Below, one piece after another: positions 25,201-36,069 of a stretch of DNA of 64,000 bases. Origin of the DNA: Silurus meridionalis. Its lineage: Eukaryota; Chordata; Actinopteri; Siluriformes; Siluridae. Under the pieces are notes generated by a model. The model saw nothing but the letters and a program-made list of their open reading frames with translations. It searched no databases and was not told the origin of the DNA. The stretch spans positions 1,648,145-1,712,144 of the forward strand of contig NC_060902.1 of the NCBI RefSeq assembly GCF_014805685.1, read 5' to 3'. Both the position numbers and the translations under genes were made by a program. The first letter of the stretch is position 1; each line of letters opens with the position of its first letter.

Positions 25201-28200
25201 TTTTCACATTCACGATTTTTCCACTTGAATCATTTCTTTTTTCATGTGATGATTTCTACATGAATATAAATATCTTTTTTTTGTTTATTATTGTCATTTA
25301 TAATTGGTTGTGATTTAGTTTTTTCTAAACCATAACACAGCTTTTTTAAAACATTATTTGTTTAATTCTTATTTTATAACTTTTCACACACCTTTTTTTA
25401 TCGGATATCAAATCCACACAAGCAATATCACTGCATAAGATGAGGATCACATGTAAAATCAGATTTTTTTCCCATTCTGCACTGTACTATACACACTTTT
25501 ATTTATTTATAAATTGCTGGCCATATTTGCACCATTAGCTGATTTTAAGAACATAAAATGGCTGGATTTAGTGAAAGAGAGAAATCTGTCCTGAAACCCA
25601 GTGTCTCATTGGGGAGCTCGAACCTTCCAGATCAATCCACTCCTTATCAACTGGCAGAGACTCCAGTCTCCATGCTATTGTTTTCACCCCATTTAGCTAA
25701 AACAGAGACACGGCTGTGTCCTATTGTGTAGACTCACAGGGGGGACATGGTATCTTTGGTACCTGCTGTGTTGTTCCAGTCCTCCGAGGCTACAGGCCAG
25801 TCACCGATACTGTCAATAAGCTTGAGGAGGGGCTTCGAGTCACGCTGCTCAATCACACCTGTAGGGGGCAGCAGTGAGATCAATTAACACTTCAGGATTC
25901 GACTAATCACGTCCTTTTGTGTGGCAGGAAACAGACTGCCGAAATAGTTCCCTTTTTAAGGTTGTATAACAGCTCACAATCAGAAAATCTTTATAGAGCG
26001 GGTTTCGGACCAGCTTGGTCTTTAAATTTCGATTTTTTTCCTTCCTGAAATTCAGCCTCACCCAGAGTCTTGGATCGTTAGTCTTTGATTTTCTCTGGAT
26101 CTTTTTTCTTTTGTCATTTAGCTTAGTGTTGTTGTTCCATGGTTCTTTTTTCACTTTTGTTAGATGCCATATGTAGTTCTTCCACAAACTGTTACCACAA
26201 ATTTGGAGGCACACAATCGTATCGTGTATACGACTGTACTATATTATCATTTATATAAATATAAGTATATAAATAGCACGCCTTTGGATGCTCACTTGAG
26301 ACTCAAACCCGTTCCAGCTTGACAATACCCCTGTGCACAAAGCCATCTCCATGACAATACTTTCCATGGGTTGGATTATAAGATCTCCTGCTGTAGATCT
26401 CTGACCTCAACCCGATTGAACACTGAATACCCCAGGCTTCTTTACCTCACCTACATCAGTACCTGATTTTATTAACACCCTTCTAGCTGAATGAGAACAA
26501 TCTCCACAAACACACATCAAAATCTTGTAGAACATCTTCCCAGAAGAGTGGGAAACAAGCATTACAAGCTTATGATCTTCTTTAGTTGCGTACCTGATCT
26601 AAGAAACGTCATTGTCAATTTGATGGTTCAAAACAGCTTTATCCATACAAAAACATTTAGAAATAAATAATTGTCAGTTTAATTTGTTTAATAAAAAGAA
26701 ATTGTGTGTATTTTCTGATCCTATTCGTGGGCTTAAGCTGTGGAATTTAGCTTGTTTTATCCCTAAAATTTTTGTTAGCAGTAAAACAAGAAATATAAAT
26801 AAATATTCATTATAATTGCTTTAAAATTCCCTCTAATGCTTTATTCATATGAGTTTATCTTATGAAAGTGACATTTATTTTATTATTTACACAAATACTC
26901 GTATAAATCCTGTCAGATTTTAGGTCGCTAGCTGCCCAGATTTAAAAGGTGAGAATTTGAAGTGAGAATCCTGTCAGGTTAGCTCATGTTCGCTAGCTGG
27001 CTCGCTTTATTAAACAGTCATATCAATATTTATTGATGTTAACTACAATTCCTCGCGGAATTCCTGTCAGGTTAATTTATAAATCCTGTGAGAATTTATT
27101 GTTAGTTGAATATCTGGCTTTAACATGGCTGTGAATTTCTCTGAGAAATCCTGTCAGGTTAGCAATAGCTTGTTAGATTTTTCAGTGAAGATTTTGGCTT
27201 GAAAATTGTTTTAGAATTTCTCTCAGGTTAGCATGTTAGCTTGCATTAGTTTGCTGTTTAAGAAACGAGTAAACATTTTTTTAAATGTATTGGCAAAAAT
27301 TGGAAAATTCCTCTCCGAAACATTTTGAGGTCCATGTTAGCTAGCAGTTAGCTAGCTAATCTGTCTGATTTGCATATATTAGCTAGATGGCTTTGTTTAG
27401 GGGTGAAAATACTATTTTCTAAAATTACTTTAATTCACCTGAGGAATTATGTGTTACGTGTTATCATGTTAGCTAGATGGATAAAAATACACTACTGTGC
27501 ATAAGTATTTACCCCTTTGACCTTTTAATTTTGTAAAGGTATCAATAAATTGAATTTATTTGGGATTTTGTGGGTTTTTTCTTTAAATGTTTTAGGTTTT
27601 AATGCCGACTTCTTTTAAAATCCCGGGAACAGATGTGCTTTATATTGTAGAGGTTTCACACTGACAGGGGAAATTCATATGCAAAACTACTTTGAAATAT
27701 AAAAATGGCAAAAAAAAATTGCCCATACTTCAGAGTTATTTTTGTATAAAATTATGAAATTTTCTCCTGAGGGGGTGAATAATGCAAATCTCTTTGAATA
27801 AAGTCCAAAACGACATCCATGGGGAAAACCAGAACTCACTCTCGTTCATACACGATCTGTAGAGCACTTTGGCTTTCCTGAAAGCTTCCCGGTCATTTTC
27901 GCTTTCTGTCTGCAGAACCCCTGAAACCGCGAGACAAGAGAAGATTGGATTGGATTGGATTAAATTAATTATTTGTTTGGAGTAAAAAGGAAGCCATGAC
28001 GGCTCTGAAAGTTGACTCTGACCCTTGAGTTTTATTTCCAGCTCGTCCCTCAGGATGTTGAAGACGCTCTGGAGCGAGCTCGTCTCTGGGATCACGTGCT
28101 TCTGCAGCCAGCCTCCACACGCGTACTGGTAGAAGTTCTCGCACGGGTCCACAGTCAGGTCCATGTTCTCCAGTAACCTTGCCGCTGGGAAAACAGCAGG

Positions 28201-28561
28201 GCAGTTGTTTCATAACTTTTTACCTCAGAATATGATTTTTTTTAGTTTAAATCAGAAAAGCTGGTTTATGAAGTGTAGCTTTACTGATATAAAATATAAT
28301 AATAAAAAACACAGGGGTTTTTTGTCTCTATGAAGGGATTAATAAAGTTTTTTTTTTTTTTTTCCAATCAATGAATTTATTATTTAACCAATGAATTAAT
28401 TTAATTTTCACCTGCAGTCACACACTCTGGGGTGGTGCACATGGTGTACTCGGGGTTCCTGGAATACTCCAGACCTTGAAAAACGTAATCATTGTTTAAA
28501 CATAAAATGCATTATATCATGATGTTCATCATCGATCACTTAGTAAGATAATTATGCATTT

Positions 28562-28615
<54 letters not shown>

Positions 28616-29129
28616 AAGGAAGAAAGACACTTTTATTTGTGAGAATGACTAATTCAAAAATAAAAGTTCAAAAAGACCTTATGTCTAATTGCTAGTGCTA
28701 TCAGCTAAGCTAACATTAGCTTTCCCGATCAGCACAACCACTAGGAATATACAATACCTTTTGATGAGCCATTAGTATACGAATAATCTGAAAAAAACAC
28801 AAAACAAGCACCTATTAAAAGTTTTACATTTATTTCATTTCTTATTACTTAATGATTATGATTTTTATTATTTTTTAAGGTAGAATAATGTGGTCACATC
28901 TCGCAGTTTATCATTAGCGAGTGCTTGTACATTGGCGTAGCTAATAAACACATGCTGAGGGTTTTGTTGCTCACCTCTGAGTGCCGGCGTAAAGGACGGC
29001 CAGTCCCACCAAAGCACAGCTCATCAGCAGTACTATAACGGCCAGTCCGATCTCCACTACAGTCCAGCGATGCTTCTTCGGCTTGGTTGTTTTCTCCATG
29101 ATGTCCATTTGGCTCTCGGATTTTCCCAT
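14688..29129 (-). CDS. mmel1: Membrane metallo-endopeptidase-like 1 (M13 zinc peptidase)
   Basis: Coding exons in transcript order (high to low): 29129-28975, 28458-28412, 28184-28023, 27920-27840, 25858-25763, 24954-24836, 24710-24645, 24540-24406, 23998-23909, 23845-23709, 22824-22731, 22629-22501, 21632-21536, 20556-20473, 20377-20274, 19361-19303, 16895-16776, 15930-15797, 15618-15457, 15235-15159 and 14787-14688. This gives about 750 residues, the usual M13 length. It starts with a short cytosolic tail and one hydrophobic segment (type II anchor), then [16 protein letters not shown], the zinc site HEITH (codons 16792-16806), the third zinc ligand in [10 protein letters not shown] (near 15579-15596), [13 protein letters not shown] and the C-terminal CRVW. 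The family cleaves small peptides on the hydrophobic side, outside the cell. Phases agree everywhere except exon 13 to exon 14, which is two bases short. The intron after the zinc-site exon has a GC donor. NEP and ECE relatives are excluded by closer match to the recalled human MMEL1. Confidence 0.93.
15931..16775 (-). other. mmel1: GC-AG intron in mmel1
   Basis: On the minus strand the donor is GACCACG|GCGAGT and the acceptor CTTTAG|GTCGG. The join G|GT CGG gives [14 protein letters not shown], the conserved sequence after the HEITH zinc site. The next GT (after GGCGA) would be out of phase. Confidence 0.8.
15942..15974. repeat. (TG)n microsatellite
   Basis: About 32 bases of TG begin 12 bases from the 5' end of the mmel1 exon at 15797-15930, so they lie within the acceptor region of that intron. 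Confidence 0.95.
17455..18325 (+). mobile_element. Non-LTR retrotransposon, 3' part of reverse transcriptase (L2/jockey-like)
   Basis: The + strand carries broken RT text: [12 protein letters not shown] near 17477-17515, [10 protein letters not shown] near 17587-17615, then [22 protein letters not shown] near 17925-17990 and [15 protein letters not shown] near 18027-18070. It ends with a LINE-like tail near 18270-18320. There are many stops and frameshifts. It lies in the mmel1 intron between exons 16 and 17, opposite in sense to the gene. Confidence 0.7.
18336..19168 (+). mobile_element. L2-type LINE fragment split by a pogo element
   Basis: The flanks 18355-18398 (cactgctcgactggt..caggggaagagta) and 19084-19168 (acttcaagactcttctctgttttggcacc..gaatgaacttcc) together match the uninterrupted LINE at 40770-40860. 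That shows a single LINE fragment was split by the insertion at 18399-19083. Confidence 0.75.
18399..19083 (+). mobile_element. Pogo/Tigger-like DNA transposon, internally deleted
   Basis: The inverted ends are ttttccggactataag (from 18401) and its complement cttatagtccggaaat (19059-19074), about 16 bases matching with one change. The interior frame 18642-18950 reads [19 protein letters not shown], then [16 protein letters not shown] text and [17 protein letters not shown]. This is the start of the DDE domain of pogo-type transposases. The DNA-binding part and the rest of the catalytic domain are missing. It is inserted at a TA within an L2 fragment. Confidence 0.8.
19169..19250. repeat. (TC)n(TA)n(T)n composite microsatellite
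   Basis: About 32 bases of TC, then about 34 bases of TA, then 15 T lie at the end of the L2 fragment and just downstream, in transcript sense, of mmel1 exon 16. Confidence 0.95.
19545..19990 (+). mobile_element. tRNA-derived SINE interrupted by an RTE LINE tail
   Basis: The head atggtagctctttggataaaac and ggttgagttctaacccc resemble tRNA A and B boxes. The tail (cacaaggtccttaaccctgaaccccccagg) resumes after 19903. The two halves are separated by the LINE fragment at 19595-19885. Confidence 0.6.
19595..19885 (+). mobile_element. RTE-type LINE, 5'-truncated 3' end, with target duplication
   Basis: The frame reads [39 protein letters not shown] and ends ICCGDL-stop, the typical C-terminus of fish RTE reverse transcriptase. 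It is flanked by gttgagttctaacccca (19578-19594) and gttgagttataatccca (19886-19902), 15 of 17 identical, consistent with a target-site duplication. Confidence 0.75.
20861..21296 (+). mobile_element. Tc1-derived miniature element
   Basis: The ends tataggcaaaagtattgggacacctgac and ggtgcccacaaacttttgtccatata are inverted partners. The interior has the family blocks in order. It lies in the mmel1 intron between exons 13 and 14, opposite in sense. Confidence 0.8.
22871..23165 (+). mobile_element. Tc1-derived miniature element, truncated
   Basis: It starts inside the family consensus (gatgctgtagcatgaaattttccc) and keeps the gacccaaacctgttcc, ccctgtgcac and cccagaagagtggaggttattataac blocks. Both ends are lost. 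It lies in the mmel1 intron between exons 10 and 11. Confidence 0.7.
23236..23455 (+). mobile_element. tRNA-derived SINE
   Basis: The head ggaaggtggaagctcattggttaaggctctggg is tRNA-like and contains an A box. ggtggggttctctcagg stands where the B box was, degraded. The body follows (cccctgagaaaggcccttaac, tctctgtgctccaggggtg) and then the tail (ctgggatatgcaaagaaagaatttcactgtgctgtaatgta). It is a common fish SINE pattern. Confidence 0.75.
26166..26560 (+). mobile_element. Tc1-derived miniature element, degraded
   Basis: It keeps catatgtagttcttccacaaactgttaccac, ttccagcttgacaatacccctgtgcac, CTGACCTCAACCCGATTGAACAC (DLNPIEH) and the cttcccagaagagtgg block. A small AT-rich insertion lies near 26225-26275. 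It is in the mmel1 intron between exons 4 and 5. Confidence 0.7.
26880..27370. repeat. Diverged tandem-like repeat in mmel1 intron
   Basis: The phrase aaatcctgtcaggttag and variants recur at least six times (near 26907, 26968, 27060, 27083, 27150 and 27220), often with gctagct beside them. Spacing is irregular, so this is an old, degraded minisatellite or expanded segment. Confidence 0.5.
27489..27795. mobile_element. Probable Tc1-like MITE
   Basis: The ends ctgtgcataagtatttacccc and gggggtgaataatgcaaat are approximate inverted partners of the cagtgccttgcaaaagtatt type known from fish Tc1 elements. It has no coding sequence. Its right end is about 45 bases from mmel1 exon 4. Confidence 0.5.
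28565..28612. repeat. (CA)n microsatellite
   Basis: A CA array of about 48 bases in the first mmel1 intron seen. Confidence 0.95.
28758..28787 (-). other. mmel1: Candidate 30-base alternative microexon of mmel1
   Basis: On the minus strand TTTTTTTCAG|ATTATTCG and CAAAAG|GTATTG bound 30 bases. They read [21 protein letters not shown] when joined to a longer version of exon 2 starting at 28474 (acceptor TTCAAG|GT). That path does not fit the phase of the exon at 29129-28975, so it would need a different first exon. The plain path (exon 1 joined to exon 2 at 28458) is in frame without it. Confidence 0.35.
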
Positions 29130-29348
29130 TCTGTGATTTCTGAAAATCACATGCTAGTCAAGATGGATTTGTAAATTTTTTTGCAACCAAAGTCACGTTT
29201 TTTTTGTAAATAATAGTAAAAAGCAATAAAATATAACAGATAACATTGCTAAAAACTTACTAAAGTATAATAATGTAATAGTTTTAGGTGGGGTTTTTTG
29301 TGGTCATCAGTCTGGCTTTAAACTTTCTTAAAAAAGATGATCTCTACA

Positions 29349-29802
29349 CTATTTTGTCAAAAGTATTGGGACACCTGACTTTTCCAGCAGTATGTCTTCT
29401 TTAAAAAAAACATTGGAGGCACACATGAAATTGCATGAAATTAGCATGACATTTTAAAACTAGGAGACCCAAACCTGTTCCACCATGACAATGCTCCTGT
29501 GCACAAAGCCTGCTCCATGAAGATACGCTTTACATGGGTTGGAGTGGAGGATCTCCTGTGTGTTGAAGATCTTAATTGGCCTGCTATAGAGCCCCGACCT
29601 CAAACCCTATTGAAAACCTTTTTACTTGACTTTACCAACACCCTTGTGGCTGAATGAAATCTCACACAAAATCCAGTGGAACATCTTCAAAGGAGAGTGA
29701 AGCTTATTGAAACAGGAAATAGAGACTTAATGAGAAATTGGGTTCAAAAAGAAGCAAATAAGAATATAATGGTCAGGTGTCTTCAAGCTTTTGTCAATCT
29801 AC
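29349..29802 (+). mobile_element. Tc1-derived miniature element
   Basis: The left end ttgtcaaaagtattgggacacctgac and the right end gtcaggtgtcttcaagcttttgtcaa are inverted partners. Interior blocks are the same as at 10114 and 38706. It starts about 220 bases upstream of the mmel1 start codon, within the probable 5' UTR intron or promoter region. Confidence 0.8.
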
Positions 29803-30071
29803 TGTGCTTTAAATCTTCAATCAATTGTATTTAAAACATGAAATCATAAAACAATGTGCATCTGACGAGAAAAAGTCCTTCAAACTCTGACATGGAAGAT
29901 TTTTGCAAAAACTGTAGGACAGGAACGTGTCGATGAAATTGCTTTGATGGAATCGAGATCAGTCTAATCCCATGGGAGAATTGTTTCCTGATTTTTGATG
30001 GAGACACACAGGTTTTAGATTTTATGCTCATGGTGTGCTAATGGCCTGCTGGAATTTGGTGATAAATCAGG

Positions 30072-30113
<42 letters not shown>

Positions 30114-30205
30114 GTGTGCCATCAGCTCTCATTAACCCGTGCTGATGAATACCCATGGACATGCTCATGCCAACAGTGTGATGGATGCGTGTGTGTGTGC
30201 ATGCA

Positions 30206-30262
<57 letters not shown>

Positions 30263-30464
30263 ACTACTGCTAGCAGATGCCAACTCCAGCCAGCTGATAA
30301 TGACAGTGCCTGCTTCGTCCCATGCCAGAATGTGACATCTAGCAATTTGTTTCATGTGTGTGTGTGTGTGTGGACTACTGCTAGCAGATGCCAACTCCAG
30401 CCAGCTGATAATGACAGTGCCTGCTTCGTCCCATGCCAGAATGTGACATCTAGCAATTTGTTTC

Positions 30465-30515
<51 letters not shown>
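30072..30515. repeat. Composite (TG)n tract with a 93-base direct duplication
   Basis: Four TG arrays (30074-30110, 30207-30260, 30354-30371, 30465-30513) surround two identical 93-base copies (30261-30353 and 30372-30464) beginning ggactactgctagcagatgc. Confidence 0.9.
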
Positions 30516-30559
30516 TGTGTGTCTGTTTGTCTGTCAGACCCAAATGTAAAGAGGTTTTT

Positions 30560-31715
30560 TTCAACTTTCAACATGGTGTACAAGAGTTCTCTGGGTTCTA
30601 TAGATGAAAACAGGGATACATAAGAATTCGATTGGTTCTATAGGAGAAAACACAAGTGTATATGAGTTCTATAGGTTCTACAGGGGGAGACAGGGGTATG
30701 TAAGTATTATTTGGGTTTTATAGGAGAAAGCACAAGTGCATAAGAGATGTATGGTTTCTATAAGTAAACATTTATATATATATATACATGTGTATAAAAG
30801 ATCTACAGGTTCTATAGGAGAACACAGGCGTGTTTAAGTGTTCTGTGGGTTCTTATTCGGGAAAAAAGGGGCCGTATGAGTTCTATGGGTTCTATGAGAT
30901 AAAACATGGGTATATATGAACACTAGGTGTTCTATAGAAGAAAACAGGTGAATAAGGGTTCTATGAGTTCTGTGGGGAAAACATGGTGTATAAGGGTTCT
31001 GTGGGTTCTATAGGAGAAAACGGGTTTGTAGGAGTTGTGTGGGTTCTATGGGGAAAAATGGGAGACTGGAGAGATCTTATGAGTTCTATGGAGGAAAACA
31101 GGTGTATGTGAGAGTTCTATTGATTAAACGGAAGAAACCAAAATTGTGAGTTTCATGGGTATTATAGGAGAACACGTAGGTGTATAAGATTTCTACAGGT
31201 TCTGTGGGAGAAAACATGGTTGTATAAGAGTTCTACATATCTTGTATGAGTTCTACAAAAAAGGAAAAAATTGTGTATGGATCCTACCAGATCTAAACGA
31301 GAAAACACAGGCATATGCATGGTCTATAGTGTAATACTGAAAAAAACAAGAGTGTATGGGTTCTCCTGGTTCTAAAGGAGTAAACAGGGGTGTGTCAGTG
31401 TTCTACTGGAACAGCAGCATATAAGAGTTCTTTGGCTTATGTAGAAGCAAACACAACTACTTAAGAATGTTACAGGTTCTGAAGCATAACCACAAGAGCA
31501 TATGGGTTCTAAAGCAGAAAACACAGTTGTATAAGAGTTCTACAGGTTGTGTTGGAGAAAACCAGATTCATAAAAGGCTTTGGGTTATATTGAAAAAAAA
31601 AACGATAGCAAAACAGTTCTACATGTTCTGTACAAGGAAACATGTTTGTATAAGAGTTTACAGGTTCTAAAGTTATACACAAGAGTGTGTGCAATCTGCA
31701 GGTTCTACAGGAGAG
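30560..31715. repeat. Minisatellite array, about 35-40 base unit
   Basis: About 1.15 kb is made of diverged units close to gggttctataggagaaaacag plus gtgtataagagttct. Around 28-30 units can be followed. It lies between mmel1 and miip; its ORFs are by-products. Confidence 0.85.
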
Positions 31716-31719
31716 CTTG

Positions 31720-32000
31720 ATGGTGACCAATGTTGGAGTAGATGACATTGTATGTCAAATGAAATACTCAAAGCTGAATGTGAAGGTCAAATAAATGTGT
31801 GGAAAATATTTAATGTTGAGGTTTCACATGAGGTTTAAAAATAGCATCACGCCCTCATCAATCGATTACATAGTAAACGTATACGACTGACACGAATAAT
31901 CTGAACTAAAAAACATAAAAAACATGCATTGCGTGTTTCAGTTCATTATGCAATCGTTCTGTTAAATATATTATTAATACAATATTTTTAATACGAGAAG

Positions 32001-32036
<36 letters not shown>

Positions 32037-32367
32037 CCTCTCCTGAGTACTATAAGTAACAGGTTATTCCATTTGAGCACCACGATACCCTTCAGCATGA
32101 CGACAAATCACATCTACTTCAGCTCCCCAAGAACCCTGCAAGAGATTTCCTAAACTGAAATCAGAAGCGTTTCTTTCTTACCTTCTGTATTTTTTATTTT
32201 TTTTGCCCGACCCTCTCTGGACGCCTTTCAATTTCTCCAACACCCCTTCTAGGTTTTCACCCAGAGCTGGTGTGTGGAGAAATGAAGCAGCATGCAGACG
32301 GCTTGGATGCCTGTGGGACTGTGTGTTCCTCTGAGGGAGGGAGCAGAAAGTGAGGGAAAGATGGTGT

Positions 32368-32407
<40 letters not shown>

Positions 32408-33655
32408 GATTCTGGTTGAGCCCCAGTGTGATAACAAGTCATAAGTGCCTCCCGTCCATGTGTAATTTGTGTAATATGTACAGAGCACTAAAACACTGCA
32501 AAGTCGTTCTCACACTGCAGTAAAGCCGAGTTCATTACGTCTGAAAAGGAGAATCCTGCGCACTTCACCCATGATGATGACTTTGTTCACCTCTAGGTCG
32601 ATTGTGCGGCTCTAGGTTAATCTGTATTGCCCTCATAAACCTGGGTTTTGATGTGGGGGTGGACGCCTGACTCAGACTCCGGGTTTCAGATTGAAATGGC
32701 ACCGTGCCGAAGCTCATTTCCACTCTGATTAACTGCCGTAATTAAGGGATATGAGATGGAGCAGGAGATGGAGGTGTGAGACCGGGGCCAGGTGATCAGC
32801 AGCCATGCGGAACCGCGACGTTTCATAGCCCAGCTGTTCACATCACTTAGTCCATCACAACACACACACACACACACATGCACACTAAAGCAGATAAATG
32901 CTAGCGACCAAAATAGAAAGAGAACAATAGGGTACGTTGGTCAACGACGTGCTAATCGTTCCGAGTCCATTAAAAACCCATTTCAGCAGTGAAGCTCAGG
33001 CATGTACTGTATTATTATTACTAAAGGGTGTGAGTTCACACACTCTCCTCAGCACATCCGTTTTACAGCTTTTTTAACCCCTATTTGGTGTGCGTGAGTG
33101 TGTGTGTGTGATGGTATAATAACTATTTGGGGTAAATTAAAAGACAGTAATGAGCACTAGCGAGCCACCTGTGGATTTTAGGTGATAAACATACAGAACA
33201 ACGAAGCTTTATTCCGTGTTATAACACAATGCTGTTGAATTCTGGATTCTGATTGGTTGGAAGGTGCTGATGGGTCAAATCATGGGTGTGAACTAACGCA
33301 TCTTTCGGATACTAAACATTTCTTTAGCACGAGTTTATTCTCAGGAATGTGAGCGTGAACCGACGACATAAACGAATTTAGAAACATGTAATCGTTAGTA
33401 TGTTTGAAACGCATCTGACATCTTTATGACGTTCTGAACTTTCATTTCCACGCTGAACCATGTTTTAAAAAGAAGCAAAAACCCTGTACTGTACTTTATC
33501 AATGCAGTTTTCACTCCTGTCTTTTTTTTTTTTGTGCCACCATGTTACATGTTGTACCTCATTCTCAACCTCATTCTCGCCTCTGTATAATTACTACATA
33601 ATATATGTATAGTCACCTGATGGTCACTGGAACTTTGTATCTTATTTCTCTAAAC
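31720..33655. other. Intergenic stretch upstream of mmel1
   Basis: It contains (GA)n arrays at 32005-32034 and 32374-32403 and a short (CA)n at 32859-32878. On the minus strand CAGAAG|GTAAGA at 32182/32181 is a good splice donor. Because mmel1 exon 1 is preceded by an acceptor (TTTTCAG at 29140), a noncoding first exon near 32182-32350 is possible. I see nothing else recognisable. Confidence 0.4.
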
Positions 33656-33689
33656 AATGCACCTCTACTCACTTTCTCATTCCTGCACT

Positions 33690-34050
<361 letters not shown>

Positions 34051-34068
34051 CCGTCGGACAGACAGACA

Positions 34069-34137
34069 GACGGTGCTGGGGCTTGAACCCCTGACCTTAT
34101 GTAACCCAGCACCTTAACCACTGGACCACCACTGTCC
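34069..34137 (-). mobile_element. SINE head (tRNA-like)
   Basis: On the minus strand it reads gtggtccagtggttaaggtgctggg (A box) and ggggttcaagccccag (exact B-box core GGTTCAAGCC). Only the tRNA-related head is present, directly next to the (GATA)n array. Confidence 0.7.
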
Positions 34138-34939
34138 TGCTTATATACTGTATGTATATATAAAATATATAATAACCTGTTTTGCAGAACATGTAGCTAT
34201 AAACTAAATTAATTAACAGTCTTTGTATTTGGCATGTTGAGAGACAATTCAATGCTTGTTTTGCTTTAAGAGCATGAAAAGTGTTTAGTCCCGTTAGCGT
34301 GTCACCAGACAAAAGACAGACGAGTCGTAAAGAAGGTGTTTCGTTTCCGTGCCCGAGTGCATGAGGAACACAGTGAATGATTGGAGATGTATTCCCTCTG
34401 ATTTGTACTGCCTGATTTACTTGCTGTACGCAAACTCAAGTACGTACTTCAGTTCCTCAGTAAAAACAAGCCTTAAAAGCTTTTTGTAAATTAGCTTATT
34501 AAACAGGAACGTATTGTTAAAGAGCAAGTTTGTGCCTTTTTGCTAAAAGCCTATATTATCTTTGTTACAGATGATTAAATGTTCTGAGAAGAGCTGCGAG
34601 TCCGAGAGCCTTAATAAAACACTTTATTATTAATTATTCTTTCCGGTTGTTGTTTTTTTCTCCGTGTTTTCTCTGATAGGTGGATTTTTTGGGTAGAAAT
34701 ATTGACTTCTGGTTATTTGAAAGCTGCTGCTGATCATCATTATCATCATTAGGAAGAAATAAAATTCTCAAAACTATTGTTCACATCATGTCATCATTTG
34801 TGCACATCATAAAAGCAGTTTCTAAAATTCAGAATGCTTCGGTACATTTAACGCATTAATTGTGTAGAAGTGTCTTCTGTTACCAACTTTATCAATTGTT
34901 TATGTCCTGATGATCAAAATATATTATATTGGTTTGCAC

Positions 34940-35262
34940 CTGAATTACTCATAATCACACACTCCAGTGCTCATGTTAGTTCTCACTCTCCAGTGTTCTG
35001 TAGCGTTGAAAGATTTATGATCAAACTCTTGATATCACCCAGATGAAGATGATGTTCTGCTTTTGAGTCTGGTTCCTCTCAAGGTTTCTTCCTCATAACA
35101 TCTAAGGGAGTTTTTCCTTGCCACAGTCCCCATGGCTGCTCATCAGGGATAAATACACATCGTTTACCTTGATGTTGATTTCTGTAAAGCTGCTTTGAGA
35201 CGATGTCTGTTGTGAAAAGAGCTATAGAAATAAACTTGACTTGACTTGACCTGAATAGTCTT
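34940..35262 (+). repeat. Interspersed repeat tail (LINE-like 3' end)
   Basis: Blocks ctcataatcacacactccagtgctcatgttagttctcactctccagtgttctgtag, ggttcctctcaaggtttcttcctcata, and the end gctgctttgagacgatgtctgttgtgaaaagagctatagaaataaacttgactt are present. The same blocks occur reversed at 41043-41300, and partly at 47230-47410 and 60505-60690. Confidence 0.7.
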
Positions 35263-35724
35263 AACCCCAAAACATCTGGGCATCAGTTCTTTGCATAAGT
35301 CAATGAATGCAAAACAGTTAAACCAGTTTTCATAATCTGTTAACTTCTCTTCTTCATATATTTATTACAGTTTTTCTTAGATGCCTCAGAACATTTTTCT
35401 AATCATCCCTAAGGTAGTCTTCTACTTGCTTTTATACTTTACGACGTAATCATCGTAAGTAAAAAATATCGTAAGTCGAAGATGACTGTGACAGTGACAG
35501 CCTGATTTATCATTAAAATGTTCTGCTCTAAACTGCCTGTCACGCGGAATTTTTAATATTTGTACAATTTTGACGTATCGCTATCGTCATCGTAAGATCG
35601 AAAAATCGTACAGCCTCTACCCGAAGAGTTGATTATGTTAGTATTTTACTTCTTCTATGTTGCAGCAAAAGTGTTTTCAGTTTCATATGAAAAATAAAAA
35701 GCATCAGAAGGTTTTATGCATTTG

Positions 35725-36067
35725 TAGTTACGAGATGGTTTTTAAAAGTTTCAAGACTAGTTTTGTAACTCGTCAACAGATGGCAGCAAAAATCAGCACG
35801 CACAGTCACAGGGGGCACCGACTTTTATAAGTCAAATGACATCATCCTGTGTACATCGGGAGCTGTGCAACTGGTGCCATTCTGACCACATGCAAAACAA
35901 CATTAACTCACTTCTGCATCCACCCTACTTGCCAGATTTGGCTCCGGTGGAATTCATCCTCTTCCCAAAGATAAAGATGGAGCTCAAAGGTCGATCGTGT
36001 GAAAACGTAGATGAATAAAGTACTTTCTTGTAAACAGAGTCTCAAATATTTTGATATCACCTCATAT
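35725..36067 (+). mobile_element. Mariner-like element remnant
   Basis: The frame 35836-36018 ends HPPYLPDLAPVEFILFPK, the conserved YSPDLAP block of mariner transposases. The usual D of the following (S/A)D(F/Y) is replaced by E here. It starts with the ttttgtaactcgtcaacagatggcagc end and finishes with the tctcaaatattttgatatcacctca inverted end. Most of the transposase is deleted. Confidence 0.8.
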
Positions 36068-36069
36068 AT

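Noticed and set aside
25903..26214. 103-codon basic frame on the minus strand inside mmel1
   Set aside because: It is intronic, lysine-rich low-complexity sequence that partly overlaps a Tc1 miniature element.
28758..28787. Microexon as a constitutive mmel1 exon
   Set aside because: Following exon 1 it gives a stop codon at once, so it is kept only as an alternative-exon candidate.
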